Positions 1 through 7,794 are shown, counted from the first letter of the stretch. The stretch: DNA of 10,443 nt from an uncultured Bacteroidota bacterium (GCA_903825065.1 CAIJZG010000049.1:1-10443); one strand, 5' to 3'. The notes: generated from the sequence alone by a model not told the origin. A program made the numbers and translations.

Positions 1-2
1 CC

Positions 3-911
3 ACGGCTAATAATATACAAAATATTCAACCAGCATTGCGAGATCGGTTAGAAATAATTGATCTCAGCGGATACGCTGTTGAGGAAAAAGTAGAGATTGC
101 AAAAAGACATCTATTGCCGAAACAAAGAGAAGCACATGGCTTAGACAAAATCAATTTCAAATTGAATGATAAGGTTATTGAAAAAATTATCGAAAGTTAT
201 ACTCGTGAAAGTGGAGTAAGAGAATTAGACCGTCAGCTTGCTTCTATCATGCGTTACCAGGCTAAAGAATATGCCATAAAAAATAAAATAAAACCAGTGC
301 TTACAAGCGCCGATGTAGAAAAGATTTTAGGCTCTTCTCGATATAGTAATGAAATCTATAAGACAGCAAATATGGCTGGTGTAGCTGTTGGTCTAGCATG
401 GACTTATGTAGGTGGTGATATATTATTTATCGAAGCAATACTTGGTGATGGAAAGGCTGAAATGAAATTGACTGGTAATCTGGGTAATGTAATGAAAGAG
501 AGTGCCAGCACTGCATTAAGCTATTTGCAAGCAAATGCTAAAAAGTTTGGAATAGACTCGGAAGCCTTTGCTAAAAAAACAATTCATATACATGTTCCGG
601 AAGGGGCAACACCGAAAGACGGACCTAGCGCTGGCGTAACAATGCTTACGGCATTAGCTTCTGCATTTACGGGAAGAAAGGTAAAACCTTATTTAGCCAT
701 GACAGGGGAAATTACTTTAAGAGGTCAGGTATTGCCAGTAGGAGGCATTAAAGAAAAAGTATTGGCAGCAAAAAGAGCTGGTTTAAAAGAGATTATCATG
801 TGTGCAATGAATGAAAAAGATGTATTAGAAATTGAAAGTAATTTTATTTCAGGAGTACAATTTCATTTTGTTAAAACAATGCAACAGGTTCTTGAATTAG
901 CATTGGTTTAA
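3..911 (+). CDS. lon: ATP-dependent protease Lon, C-terminal part (5' end outside window)
   Basis: This is the C-terminal 302 residues of the cytoplasmic AAA+ protease Lon, which degrades misfolded and regulatory proteins. The frame is open from the first bases (TANNIQNIQPALRDRLEII), so the gene starts upstream; the TTG at 36 is an internal Leu codon. The visible part begins at the end of the AAA+ module (sensor-1 region and conserved RDRLE arginine), then LSGYAVEEKVEIA and HLLPKQ, the small alpha domain, and the Lon protease domain. The catalytic Ser lies in PKDGPSAGVTM (codon 627-629) and the catalytic Lys in GGIKEKVLAAKRAG (codon 750-752), so the Ser-Lys dyad is intact. Walker A and B motifs would lie upstream. 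The C-terminus ends soon after the domain, as is normal for the family. A strong terminator follows 18 nt after the stop. Confidence 0.97.
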   Translation, partial: TANNIQNIQPALRDRLEIIDLSGYAVEEKVEIAKRHLLPKQREAHGLDKINFKLNDKVIEKIIESYTRESGVRELDRQLASIMRYQAKEYAIKNKIKPVLTSADVEKILGSSRYSNEIYKTANMAGVAVGLAWTYVGGDILFIEAILGDGKAEMKLTGNLGNVMKESASTALSYLQANAKKFGIDSEAFAKKTIHIHVPEGATPKDGPSAGVTMLTALASAFTGRKVKPYLAMTGEITLRGQVLPVGGIKEKVLAAKRAGLKEIIMCAMNEKDVLEIESNFISGVQFHFVKTMQQVLELALV

Positions 912-929
912 AATAAGAAATACTTTTAT

Positions 930-961
930 GAATCCCCCGACTTAGGGGGATTCTTTTTTTT
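930..961 (+). terminator. Rho-independent terminator after lon
   Basis: A perfect 9-bp inverted repeat (GAATCCCCC at 930-938, GGGGGATTC at 945-953) with a 6-nt loop is followed by eight T residues (954-961). It ends the lon transcript and insulates porQ. Confidence 0.93.
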
Positions 962-985
962 AAAAGATGGCTTCTTCTTTCTGCT

Positions 986-993
986 TAGTTTTG
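986..993 (+). promoter_or_regulatory. Putative Bacteroidota-type -7 promoter box for porQ
   Basis: TAGTTTTG matches the Bacteroidota -7 consensus TANNTTTG and ends 16 nt before the porQ ATG, just behind the lon terminator. I see no clear TTG -33 element at the usual spacing, so this is a position-supported guess. Confidence 0.45.
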
Positions 994-1009
994 AAAGAGA
1001 ATAGACTAT

Positions 1010-2038
1010 ATGAGACGTATTATAATTTTGCTTTTGTTGTTTGCGGCATATCATGCCGAATCCCAGACGCTTGGAGGTAATGCTGTATTCAATTTTCTAT
1101 CACAGCCAAACACTGCACAATTAGCTGCATTAGGTTCAATAAATGTAAGTAGTATAAGCAATGATGTTGGGTTGGCATTTTCGAATCCCGCTCTTCTTCG
1201 CGATTCTATGCATCAACAAATTTCCAGCTCGTTTTATAGTTTTGCTGAGGGGGTGAATCAATACGGCTTTCAAACAGCTTTCCATTTAAATAGGATACAA
1301 TCAAACCTTGGAATAGGCGTACAATTTCTAGATTACGGTACCATCACCCAGACAGATGCTTCCGGTAATATATTAGGTAATTTCAGGCCATCGGATTATG
1401 TAGTACAACTGATGTATTCGAAATCATATAAAGAGAATTGGTGGGTTGGAGTAACCTCTAAATTCATTAATTCTAATTATGGAATATATAGGTCTAGCGG
1501 ACTCGCTTTTGATGCAGGTCTTGCTTACTATGATAATGAAAATCAGCTACAGGTTTCTATAGTTGCCAAAAATATGGGAACCCAACTTAAAACTTATAAT
1601 GGCACTGGCACAAAAGAAGAACTTCCATTTGATTTACAGGCAGGTATTACTAAACGCTTATTAAATGCCCCCTTACAATTTTCTATAACTGCCCACCACT
1701 TGCATAGATTTGACGTTTTTTATAATGATACTTTATTTAATGCGCAGGAAGGGGATGCTAGATTTGGAACAAATAATACTTTCCAAAAACTAATGGCCCA
1801 TTTAGTATTCTCCACAGATATATTTTTGAGTAATCAATTCCAAATAACAGCGGCATTGAATTTAATGAGAAGGCAAAGTTTAAATGCCTATAATATTACT
1901 AATGGGCTCAATGGCTTTAGCTTAGGATTTGGTGTATTGCTAAATAAATTACAAATTCATTATGCTACTGGATTCTATCAACAGAATCTTTTTCATCAAG
2001 TTTCTTTAAATTTTAATTTAAAGGGAGATCCCCTTTAA
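1010..2038 (+). CDS. porQ: Type IX secretion system protein PorQ
   Basis: The 342-residue product resembles PorQ, an outer-membrane beta-barrel of the type IX secretion system (T9SS). In Porphyromonas PorQ works with PorU, PorV and PorZ in attaching secreted cargo to the cell surface. The N-terminus is a signal peptide (MRR, then a hydrophobic IIILLLLFAAY stretch) with likely cleavage after residue 18 (AES/Q). The mature start GGNAVFNFLSQPNTAQLAALG and the nearby SNPALL are typical of the family. The rest alternates short beta-strands, with aromatic girdle residues and a C-terminal strand ending VSLNFNL, as in an OmpP1/PorV-like barrel. Length is normal for PorQ. The stop overlaps the stop of the convergent dinB-like gene by 4 bp. 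No other T9SS gene is in the window. The family call is from recognition of these motifs, not a search. Confidence 0.85.
   Translation: MRRIIILLLLFAAYHAESQTLGGNAVFNFLSQPNTAQLAALGSINVSSISNDVGLAFSNPALLRDSMHQQISSSFYSFAEGVNQYGFQTAFHLNRIQSNLGIGVQFLDYGTITQTDASGNILGNFRPSDYVVQLMYSKSYKENWWVGVTSKFINSNYGIYRSSGLAFDAGLAYYDNENQLQVSIVAKNMGTQLKTYNGTGTKEELPFDLQAGITKRLLNAPLQFSITAHHLHRFDVFYNDTLFNAQEGDARFGTNNTFQKLMAHLVFSTDIFLSNQFQITAALNLMRRQSLNAYNITNGLNGFSLGFGVLLNKLQIHYATGFYQQNLFHQVSLNFNLKGDPL
2018..2038. terminator. Inverted repeat over convergent stop codons (possible two-way terminator)
   Basis: TTAAAGGG (2018-2025) and CCCTTTAA (2031-2038) form a perfect 8-bp stem with a 5-nt loop. It lies wholly inside the last codons of porQ, and its TTAA end carries the stop codons of both converging genes. 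No long T tract follows on either strand, so terminator function is only possible. Confidence 0.35.
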
Positions 2039-2574
2039 ACATGTAATGGACTTTCTTGTATAGCCTTATCCATAATATAATGATGGTGATCAACATGATT
2101 GATAGTGAAATAAAGCATTTCTCGGAATGTGATTTTTCCTAACAATGGATGTGGTAATAAACATTGGTCTAATTCTTCTTCTGAGAAATGCTCAATACCA
2201 TTGTTAATTTTAGAGATAATTAAACTCAGTTCATGAATCAAGACATCTTTTTTATCATAACCAATTACTGGAGGAATAAAATTATCCGTAGCTTTTGCGC
2301 CATTTGCAATCTTATCTTCATATTTTTTTACGAGTTCCTCAAAACTCAAAGAGGGTCTATTGGCCTTCCCAAAAACCATTTTTAATATAAAGCGCGGTAA
2401 ACGCACAGCTAATATCAAAGGTTTTGTGGATCGTACAATATGATCAAGTTGCTGACCGGCTGACCATTTTTCGGGCATGGCATATAAATATTCCGACTCG
2501 GTCAAAATATTCATATAATTTGAAAAGCGCTGATGATTCTCATTCATAGCCTCAATCAAATCATACTTATTCAT
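2035..2574 (-). CDS. DinB-family (DinB_2-like) putative metal-dependent protein
   Basis: The 179-residue product fits the DinB/YfiT four-helix-bundle superfamily, cytoplasmic proteins that bind a divalent metal through three His residues. Members include thiol transferases and many of unknown role. The first helix pair contains KWSAGQQLDHIVRS, giving metal ligand His45. The last helix contains TINHVDHHHYI, where His160 and His164 (H-x3-H) are the expected other two ligands. The central part (residues 55-130) is less conserved. The ATG at 2574 gives a normal-length protein. It lies 22 nt downstream of the methyltransferase gene on the same strand and is probably the last gene of an rluD-led transcript. 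No substrate can be assigned. Confidence 0.75.
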   Translation of the reverse strand: MNKYDLIEAMNENHQRFSNYMNILTESEYLYAMPEKWSAGQQLDHIVRSTKPLILAVRLPRFILKMVFGKANRPSLSFEELVKKYEDKIANGAKATDNFIPPVIGYDKKDVLIHELSLIISKINNGIEHFSEEELDQCLLPHPLLGKITFREMLYFTINHVDHHHYIMDKAIQESPLHV

Positions 2575-2596
2575 AGAAGAAAATTTATATTGGAAG

Positions 2597-3349
2597 TTAA
2601 GAATTCTTGCTATTACTTTTAGGGGCTGCTAAAAAGAAATATTCTTTACCGGTTTCAAAAAATTTTTCAAACTCTGTATAGGATATCTCTTTTTTGGTAT
2701 GGAGCCATCCTTTTAGAGTGTAAATCCGGTATTCAAAAATTTCATTGAATAACTTAAATACGTCTGAAGCAGTGAATCCATAAAGCTCACCCCCAATTGC
2801 ACCGCATTCAAATAAAATGATAGGGTTAGAATTGTGGATTGTTTTTGTTGCACCTTTTAATACATTGTACTCGCCACCCTCGACGTCAATTTTTATTAAA
2901 TGAATCTTATCATCTTCCTTGATAATATTATCAAGTAAATCTGTTGTTACATTAATATTTTTTTCTTGGTTAAAGCTAGGATAGGGCCGTTTTTTTAGGC
3001 CACTTAGAGCATGGTTTGTTATGACTAGATTAAAAGAACTAATAGATTTCTGATCGCTCAATGCAACTGGAAATATCATTGCATGTGGCGCAAATTGAAT
3101 TTTCAAATTTTCATAAAGACAAGGAATAGGTTCAAATGCATAATGCATCGCATGTGGAGCAGTTTTTGTAATCCAATCAAGTATTTTTCCTTCATTCGCC
3201 CCAATGTCGATGCAAATAGAATCCTGAACGCAAGTAGCTTTAATGATTTCTTTGGTAAGTCTGTCGTAAACCTCATTTTTGCTAATCGCAATTGGTAAGA
3301 TGGATTGCAGCTTTTTTGCTATTTTTTTTATGAAAGATGGCAATTGCAA
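2597..3349 (-). CDS. FkbM-family SAM-dependent methyltransferase
   Basis: The product (up to 250 residues) is a class I methyltransferase of the FkbM family, which usually O-methylates sugars or small molecules. SAM motif I is IDIGANEG (residues 47-54), followed by AFEPIP near residue 71. The FkbM signature LIKIDVEGGEYNVLKGA (151-167) is intact. The substrate is unknown; no glycosyltransferases are nearby to suggest one. The start is unusual: no in-frame ATG precedes the domain. The first usable codon is a TTG at 3349 directly after, and in frame with, the TAA of rluD, with another TTG at 3343 and a CTG at 3310. No Shine-Dalgarno is visible, so translation probably depends on coupling to rluD. 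The N-terminal 40 residues are basic and amphipathic (FIKKIAKKLQSI). Function is confident, the start is not. Confidence 0.85.
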   Translation of the reverse strand: MQLPSFIKKIAKKLQSILPIAISKNEVYDRLTKEIIKATCVQDSICIDIGANEGKILDWITKTAPHAMHYAFEPIPCLYENLKIQFAPHAMIFPVALSDQKSISSFNLVITNHALSGLKKRPYPSFNQEKNINVTTDLLDNIIKEDDKIHLIKIDVEGGEYNVLKGATKTIHNSNPIILFECGAIGGELYGFTASDVFKLFNEIFEYRIYTLKGWLHTKKEISYTEFEKFFETGKEYFFLAAPKSNSKNS

Positions 3350-4399
3350 TTAAGCGTTGTTTTTATTTCCAAGATAATTTCTCCATTTTTCAATAGCGCC
3401 CTTCATGTCTGCCGGTATTTCAGATTCAAAGAATATTTCTTTTCCCGTAGTTGGATGAATAAAGCCTAAAGTCTTTGCATGTAGGGCACACCTATTACAA
3501 ATCTGAAAACAATTATCAACGAACTGTTTATACCTGGTATAAATTGTGCCCTTCAATATACGGTCACCACCATATTCAAAGTCGTTAAAAAGTGTATGAC
3601 CAATATGTTTCATGTGCACTCTAATTTGGTGCGTTCTGCCAGTTTCAAGAATACATTCAACAAGGGTAACATAATTAAATCTTTCTAAAACTCTATAATG
3701 GGTGATAGCATGTTTGCCGGTTTCACCTTCGGGATAAACATCAAACATTTTTCGATATTGCTTATGACGTGCTATATGGCCAACAATAGTTCCTTCATCT
3801 TGTTCAACATTTCCCCAAACTAATGCCATATATTTTCTAGAAACGGTATGATTGAAGAATTGTTTAGCTAATGCCGCCGCCGCTTCTCCTGTCTTTGCTA
3901 AAACAATCAGACCTGTTGTGTTTTTATCAATTCTATGAACTAATCCAAAACGAGGAAGCTTGTCTTCATCTAAAAGTGGGTTCTGTTGTAATAAGTAATA
4001 AGCAACACCATTAAGTAAAGTTCCAGAGTAATTTCCCACGCCTGGATGTACTACCATATTGGCTGGTTTATTAATTACCATGAGCGCCTCATCTTCGTAA
4101 ACGATATTTAAAGGAATATTTTCAGCTTTGAGCTCGGTATGTTCAGGATTGATATAACTAAGAAATACGATTTCATCTCCTGGTCTTACTTTGTAGTTAG
4201 ACTTAACTGTTTTTCCGTTAACTGTTAAAAAGCCGGCTTCTATACCATTCTGAACTTTATTTCGAGTGGCACCTTCAAGATGCATTTTTGCAAATTTGTC
4301 AATCCTTAATGGCACTTGACCTTTATCAACTTTAAAGGCTTTACGTTCATATAGATCTTCTGAACCTTCGTCAGATACAATGTCAATCTCATGTTCCAT
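3350..4399 (-). CDS. rluD: RluD-type 23S rRNA pseudouridine synthase
   Basis: The 349-residue enzyme belongs to the RluA/RluD family, which isomerises uridines in 23S rRNA (helix 69 for RluD) during ribosome assembly in the cytoplasm. An S4 RNA-binding domain is at residues 30-80 (PLRIDKFAKMHLEGATRN, then GFLTVNGKTVK, then VRPGDEIVF). The catalytic domain follows: VINKPANMVVHPG (108-120), the catalytic motif HRIDKNTTGLIVLAKT with Asp158, and GRTHQIRVHMKHIGH near residue 260. Length and domain order are those of RluD. The ATG at 4399 is preceded by a consensus -7 box only 4 nt upstream. It appears to lead a transcript that includes the methyltransferase and dinB-like genes. RluA or RluC specificity cannot be excluded from sequence alone, but the S4 plus length pattern favours RluD. 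Confidence 0.93.
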   Translation of the reverse strand: MEHEIDIVSDEGSEDLYERKAFKVDKGQVPLRIDKFAKMHLEGATRNKVQNGIEAGFLTVNGKTVKSNYKVRPGDEIVFLSYINPEHTELKAENIPLNIVYEDEALMVINKPANMVVHPGVGNYSGTLLNGVAYYLLQQNPLLDEDKLPRFGLVHRIDKNTTGLIVLAKTGEAAAALAKQFFNHTVSRKYMALVWGNVEQDEGTIVGHIARHKQYRKMFDVYPEGETGKHAITHYRVLERFNYVTLVECILETGRTHQIRVHMKHIGHTLFNDFEYGGDRILKGTIYTRYKQFVDNCFQICNRCALHAKTLGFIHPTTGKEIFFESEIPADMKGAIEKWRNYLGNKNNA

Positions 4400-4403
4400 T
4401 CGG

Positions 4404-4411
4404 CAAAAATA
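4404..4411 (-). promoter_or_regulatory. Putative promoter -7 box of rluD
   Basis: On the minus strand this reads TATTTTTG, a full match to TANNTTTG, ending 4 nt before the rluD ATG. Transcription would start at or very near the first codon, giving a leaderless mRNA. No TTG -33 element is seen at normal spacing. Confidence 0.45.
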
Positions 4412-4484
4412 CTATTGTTATAGGAGATCTACGATTCTTGCTGAAGGGTAAGATATTTTGTGACTAATTCTGTAATTTCACCAT

Positions 4485-5198
4485 ATGCAACAGCAAGTAT
4501 CTTTTAAAGATTTAGGCAATATGAGATACAAAGAAACCTGGGATTACCAGGAGTCTTTGCTAAAGGAGAATGCTGATCTTAAAGCATTGTTCAGAAAAAC
4601 AGGGTTGGCCCCAGAGGCAATACCTACCAATAATTATTTGCTATATGTAGAGCATCCCCCTGTATATACACTAGGAAAAAGTGGGAAAGCTGATCATCTC
4701 TTAATTAATGAAGAAACTCTAACAAAAAGAGGCATTGATTTTTTTCATATCAATAGAGGCGGTGATATAACTTTTCACGGCCCTGGTCAGTTAGTTGGAT
4801 ATCCCATTTTAGATTTGGAAAAATTTAAACCAGATTTAGGTTGGTATCTTAGAAGTTTAGAAGAAGTAATTATTTTGACGATGGCCGAATATGGATTAAT
4901 TGGAGATAGGAGTCCAGGTGAAACAGGTGTTTGGTTAGACCCACTTAATCCAGGGAAAGAAAGAAAAATTTGTGCCATGGGCATCAAATCTAGCAGATGG
5001 ATCACTATGCATGGATTTGCAATTAATGTAAATACTGATTTAAATTACTTTCATGACATTGTTCCTTGTGGTATTCAGGGAAAACAAGTTACTTCTTTGC
5101 AAAAAGAGTTGGGCAAATTAGTGCCAATCGATGAAGTAAAATATTTGGTTAAGAAAAATTTTGAACGGGTATTTGATTGTGCTTTTTTTTCGGAATAA
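4485..5198 (+). CDS. lipB: Octanoyl-[ACP]:protein N-octanoyltransferase LipB
   Basis: LipB moves octanoyl groups from acyl carrier protein onto lipoyl domains of 2-oxoacid dehydrogenases and the glycine cleavage H protein, the first step of lipoate synthesis before LipA. The 237-residue product shows YVEHPPVYTLGKSG (54-67), the RGGDITFHGPGQLVGYPI block (91-108), the catalytic Lys168 in AMGIKSSRWITMHGFAINV, and the acyl-carrying Cys195 in DIVPCGIQGKQVTSL. All key residues are present and the length is normal. The ATG at 4485 is the only sensible start. It diverges from rluD across an 85-bp gap. A TATTTTG sequence at 4454-4460 resembles a -7 box with one base missing and is not convincing. lipA is not in the window. 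Confidence 0.97.
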   Translation: MQQQVSFKDLGNMRYKETWDYQESLLKENADLKALFRKTGLAPEAIPTNNYLLYVEHPPVYTLGKSGKADHLLINEETLTKRGIDFFHINRGGDITFHGPGQLVGYPILDLEKFKPDLGWYLRSLEEVIILTMAEYGLIGDRSPGETGVWLDPLNPGKERKICAMGIKSSRWITMHGFAINVNTDLNYFHDIVPCGIQGKQVTSLQKELGKLVPIDEVKYLVKKNFERVFDCAFFSE

Positions 5199-5214
5199 CA
5201 CTATCAACTTTTAC

Positions 5215-5859
5215 TTAATCTCCTTTCAAATAAATTTTATTTTTTTCTAGTAATGTACCGTTTTTATATAATTCAAATTGAAACAAACCATTGTGCATGA
5301 AATTGGATTTATCTAAAATTGAATTATCTGCTATTACTCTATTTAAGTGAAAAATTTCTTTTCCATATTCATCCTGGAATACAACCCTATAAACGTTTTC
5401 TGAAGTATTGTTTAATAAGAGTTGAACGTTTCCATTACTATTTGTAAAAATAAAATGAGAGGCTTCCCAAATTACAGGTGGAGTAATGGTTGCAATTGTG
5501 TTGTGGGCAATTTCTTTTTCTAAAGTACTATGTATTTTCGAGAAATTAATTTCGCCATTCTTAAAAGTATATTGAATTCTATAAAAAGTATTTTTATTTT
5601 TTGGCGATTTATAATCAGTAAAACTGTTTTCGAAGAGTTTTGGTTTTTTAGCTTCAATTATCGTTTTAAAATTTTTATGATCACTGGATCTTTGCACAAA
5701 TAATTTGGAACAGTTCTTATAGGGGTTATGCCAGCTAATTAGAACTTTGCCTTCACTGATTAGCTTTAATTTAAATTCAGGCAAAATTTCTTGGGCAACA
5801 CCAGTTTTAGCTAATAGAAAGATGCTGAAAATGAAAAGGGTTACAATACGACGTTTCAT
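5215..5859 (-). CDS. Secreted protein of unknown function, fibronectin-III-like N-terminal half
   Basis: I do not recognise this 214-residue protein. It has a clear signal peptide (MKRR, then a hydrophobic IVTLFIFSIFLLA stretch) with probable cleavage GVA/Q after residue 22, so it is exported to the periplasm or beyond. Mature residues of about 25-110 have the spacing of a fibronectin-III or similar beta-sandwich: FKLKLISEGKVLISWHNP, then LFVQRSSDHKNFKTI, then FYRIQYTFKNGEINFS. The second half (residues 130-210) is also beta-rich and may be a second sandwich. There is no lipobox and no T9SS C-terminal domain that I can identify. The frame stays open to a TTG at 5868, but the ATG at 5859 begins the signal peptide directly and is chosen. 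It ends 16 bp from lipB, convergently, and lies downstream of the PLP enzyme gene on the same strand. Confidence 0.8.
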   Translation of the reverse strand: MKRRIVTLFIFSIFLLAKTGVAQEILPEFKLKLISEGKVLISWHNPYKNCSKLFVQRSSDHKNFKTIIEAKKPKLFENSFTDYKSPKNKNTFYRIQYTFKNGEINFSKIHSTLEKEIAHNTIATITPPVIWEASHFIFTNSNGNVQLLLNNTSENVYRVVFQDEYGKEIFHLNRVIADNSILDKSNFMHNGLFQFELYKNGTLLEKNKIYLKGD

Positions 5860-5865
5860 GCTGTG

Positions 5866-5898
5866 CAAATATATTTAATGGTGCTATTAAAACGGCAA
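5866..5898 (-). promoter_or_regulatory. Putative promoter of the small secreted protein
   Basis: On the minus strand a TTG (5896-5898, inside the last codons of the upstream PLP enzyme gene) is followed after 22 bp by TATATTTG (5866-5873), matching the Bacteroidota TTG/TANNTTTG promoter. The box ends 6 nt before the ATG, so the mRNA would be leaderless or nearly so. Confidence 0.55.
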
Positions 5899-6774
5899 AC
5901 TCTTTTCTGGTAAATAATTATTGCCTTGCAACCCTCCGCTATGAATCACTAGAATTTTATCACCAGGGTTAAAATATTTTTTTTCTAAAAGATCTCTGAC
6001 TGCAAAAAAAAGTTTGCTTGTATAAACAAGATCAGTTGGGATAGCCTCTTTATTCCAAAATTCGCCCATAAAATTGAGTAATTCTGGTGGGTGTTTTGCA
6101 AAGCCCCCAAAATGATATTCATGCAATAAAATAAGCTTTCTATGATTTTCAATAAATGAAAGGCTTAGAATTTCTGATTCTAAACTTAAATTGTTTTTCT
6201 GCGAACTGATTCCAATAACAGTTTGATGAGGCATACTGCCATTTAAAAGCCCCGCGATCATGGTGCCAGATCCTACCGCTGAAATGATATGAGTATATTC
6301 TTGTAAAGGAACAGTATTCAAAATACTTTCAGCTCCTTTTGCACCTAAAATGCCATATCCTCCTTCGGGTATCCAATAACGATTTTGGATATGATTATTA
6401 GCTGTGATAGTAGTTTTGTTTTTATAATCAGATCTGCTTATAAAAGATAATTCCATTCCATAGGAAACAGCCTCTTGTAAAGTACGAGATAAAGGGAAAT
6501 TCTTTTCTCCCCGAATAAAACCAACACTCTTTATATTGTGTTTATAACAAGCGCAAGCTGTTGCTACAATATGATTACTATAGGCACCACCAAAAGTGGC
6601 AATCTCATTAAATCCAGCATTTATAGCTTCCTCCAGATAGAAGCGAAGTTTGTACCATTTATTTCCACTAATAATAGGATGAATAAGATCTAACCTTAAA
6701 ACATGAATAGTTACTTTTTGTTCCTTCCCTAAATGAAGGGGTTGAATTATTGCCAGGTTGGTATTTATTTGCAC
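5887..6774 (-). CDS. D-cysteine desulfhydrase / ACC deaminase family PLP enzyme
   Basis: The product (about 295 residues) is a fold-type II PLP enzyme of the 1-aminocyclopropane-1-carboxylate deaminase/D-cysteine desulfhydrase family, expected in the cytoplasm. The PLP lysine lies in RLDLIHPIISGNKWYKLRF, at residue 39 counted from the start chosen here. The next block, TFGGAYSNHIVATACAC, holds the family Ser of the GG-x-x-SN motif. AVGSGTMIAGLLNGS binds the PLP phosphate, and the C-terminal IHSGGLQGN closes the site. The GNKWYK spelling and missing Tyr-containing C-terminal motif argue for a desulfhydrase or lyase rather than a true ACC deaminase. No ATG is available. The frame reaches a TTG at 6804, but a GTG at 6774 (TNLAIIQPL soon after) fits the usual distance to the PLP lysine and is preferred. 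Confidence 0.85.
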   Translation of the reverse strand: MQINTNLAIIQPLHLGKEQKVTIHVLRLDLIHPIISGNKWYKLRFYLEEAINAGFNEIATFGGAYSNHIVATACACYKHNIKSVGFIRGEKNFPLSRTLQEAVSYGMELSFISRSDYKNKTTITANNHIQNRYWIPEGGYGILGAKGAESILNTVPLQEYTHIISAVGSGTMIAGLLNGSMPHQTVIGISSQKNNLSLESEILSLSFIENHRKLILLHEYHFGGFAKHPPELLNFMGEFWNKEAIPTDLVYTSKLFFAVRDLLEKKYFNPGDKILVIHSGGLQGNNYLPEKSLPF

Positions 6775-6836
6775 TATAACTGAGTTGAATTTAAAGATTA
6801 TCAAGTAACTTTAAATTACCAAATTTTATATTTTTT

Positions 6837-7745
6837 ATGAAACCTACACTAGTAATATTAGCCGCTGGAATGGCCAGTCGCTATGGTAGTCAAAAGCAAA
6901 CTCAATCGTTTGGTCCCAGTGGCGAAACTATTATGGATTATTCAATTTACGATGCTATAAAAGCCGGATTTGAAAAAGTAGTATTTATTATCAGAGAGGA
7001 TTTCGCAGAAAACTTCAAAGCAATATTCGAACCCAAGCTTGCTGGCAAGATCAAAACCGATTATGTGTATCAGCATTTAACAGCTTTTGTTGGAGACAGA
7101 GAAATTCCATCAGATCGCACTAAACCATGGGGTACAGCTCATGCAGTTCTTTGCTGTAAGGGTAAAGTAAACGAGCCATTTGCCGTTATTAATGCAGATG
7201 ATTATTATGGAACTGACTCTTTTGTAAAAGCCTACAACTTTTTAGTAAATCAATGTAATGAACAAACTTATAGTATCATTGGTTATGAATTGAAGAAAAC
7301 GCTAAGCGATTTTGGAAGCGTTAGCCGTGGAGTTTGTGCGGTAGATGCGGATCACAACTTAACCGACATTAATGAACGTACTAGTATCTTCAGAAATGAG
7401 AAGGGAATCATTACTTATCAAGATGAGACTGGCCTACATGAAGTAGGTGAAGACAGTTTGGTGAGTATGAATTTCTTATGCTTTGCACCAGGCTATATCG
7501 ATTTTTGTGAAACACTATTTGGGGAATTCTTAGATAATGAAAATAATAGGAAGAACATCAAATCTGAATTCTTCATTCCAATAGTTACTGGTCAGTTTAT
7601 GAAATCAGGCAGGGGTACAGTAAAAGTAGTTCCTACTTCTGCTCAATGGTTTGGGGTAACCTATAAAGAAGATGCGCCTCATGTTCAGGCAAGTATTAAT
7701 AAATTAGTTGCTGATGGAATTTATCCTAATAGTTTATGGGCATAG
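6837..7745 (+). CDS. Sugar-phosphate nucleotidyltransferase-like protein
   Basis: The 302-residue product belongs to the NTP-transferase superfamily (glucose-1-phosphate thymidylyl/uridylyltransferase fold), which joins an NTP and a sugar 1-phosphate into an NDP-sugar with release of pyrophosphate. The nucleotide-binding loop is VILAAGMASRYGSQKQ (residues 6-21), a variant of the L-A-A-G-x-G-x-R signature with Ala-Ser in place of Gly-x. FGPSGETIMDY follows at 25-35, KPWGTAHAVLC at 96-106 and the metal-binding INADDYYG at 118-125. There is no left-handed beta-helix extension. The sugar and nucleotide are not predictable; no sugar-pathway genes flank it. The ATG at 6837 is clear. A weak promoter candidate is TTG (6785-6787), 18 bp, TAACTTTA (6806-6813), with one mismatch in the -7 box. 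A strong terminator follows. Confidence 0.87.
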   Translation: MKPTLVILAAGMASRYGSQKQTQSFGPSGETIMDYSIYDAIKAGFEKVVFIIREDFAENFKAIFEPKLAGKIKTDYVYQHLTAFVGDREIPSDRTKPWGTAHAVLCCKGKVNEPFAVINADDYYGTDSFVKAYNFLVNQCNEQTYSIIGYELKKTLSDFGSVSRGVCAVDADHNLTDINERTSIFRNEKGIITYQDETGLHEVGEDSLVSMNFLCFAPGYIDFCETLFGEFLDNENNRKNIKSEFFIPIVTGQFMKSGRGTVKVVPTSAQWFGVTYKEDAPHVQASINKLVADGIYPNSLWA

Positions 7746-7760
7746 AAACAAAAGTGAATT

Positions 7761-7792
7761 AAAAAAGGAGAACGATTGTTCTCCTTTTTTTT
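7761..7792. terminator. Strong hairpin terminator after the nucleotidyltransferase gene, possibly two-way
   Basis: A perfect 13-bp stem (7761-7773 with 7778-7790; GGAGAAC core, GATT loop) is flanked by an A run on the left and a T run to 7792 on the right. It terminates the plus-strand gene and can also stop minus-strand transcription. Confidence 0.9.
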
Positions 7793-7794
7793 AC

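Noticed and set aside
36..38. TTG at 36 as the start of the Lon fragment
   Set aside because: The frame is open and conserved upstream of it (TANN-type sensor region), so it is an internal Leu codon of a gene cut by the window edge.
3083..3298. Open frames on both strands inside the methyltransferase gene (also 3103-3291, minus)
   Set aside because: They are shadows of a gene with clear SAM-binding and FkbM motifs, and their translations show no family features.
4454..4460. TATTTTG as lipB promoter
   Set aside because: It lacks one spacer base of TANNTTTG and has no TTG at suitable distance.
4787..5005. Minus-strand open frame of 72 codons inside lipB
   Set aside because: It lies wholly opposite conserved LipB motifs and has no promoter or recognisable product.
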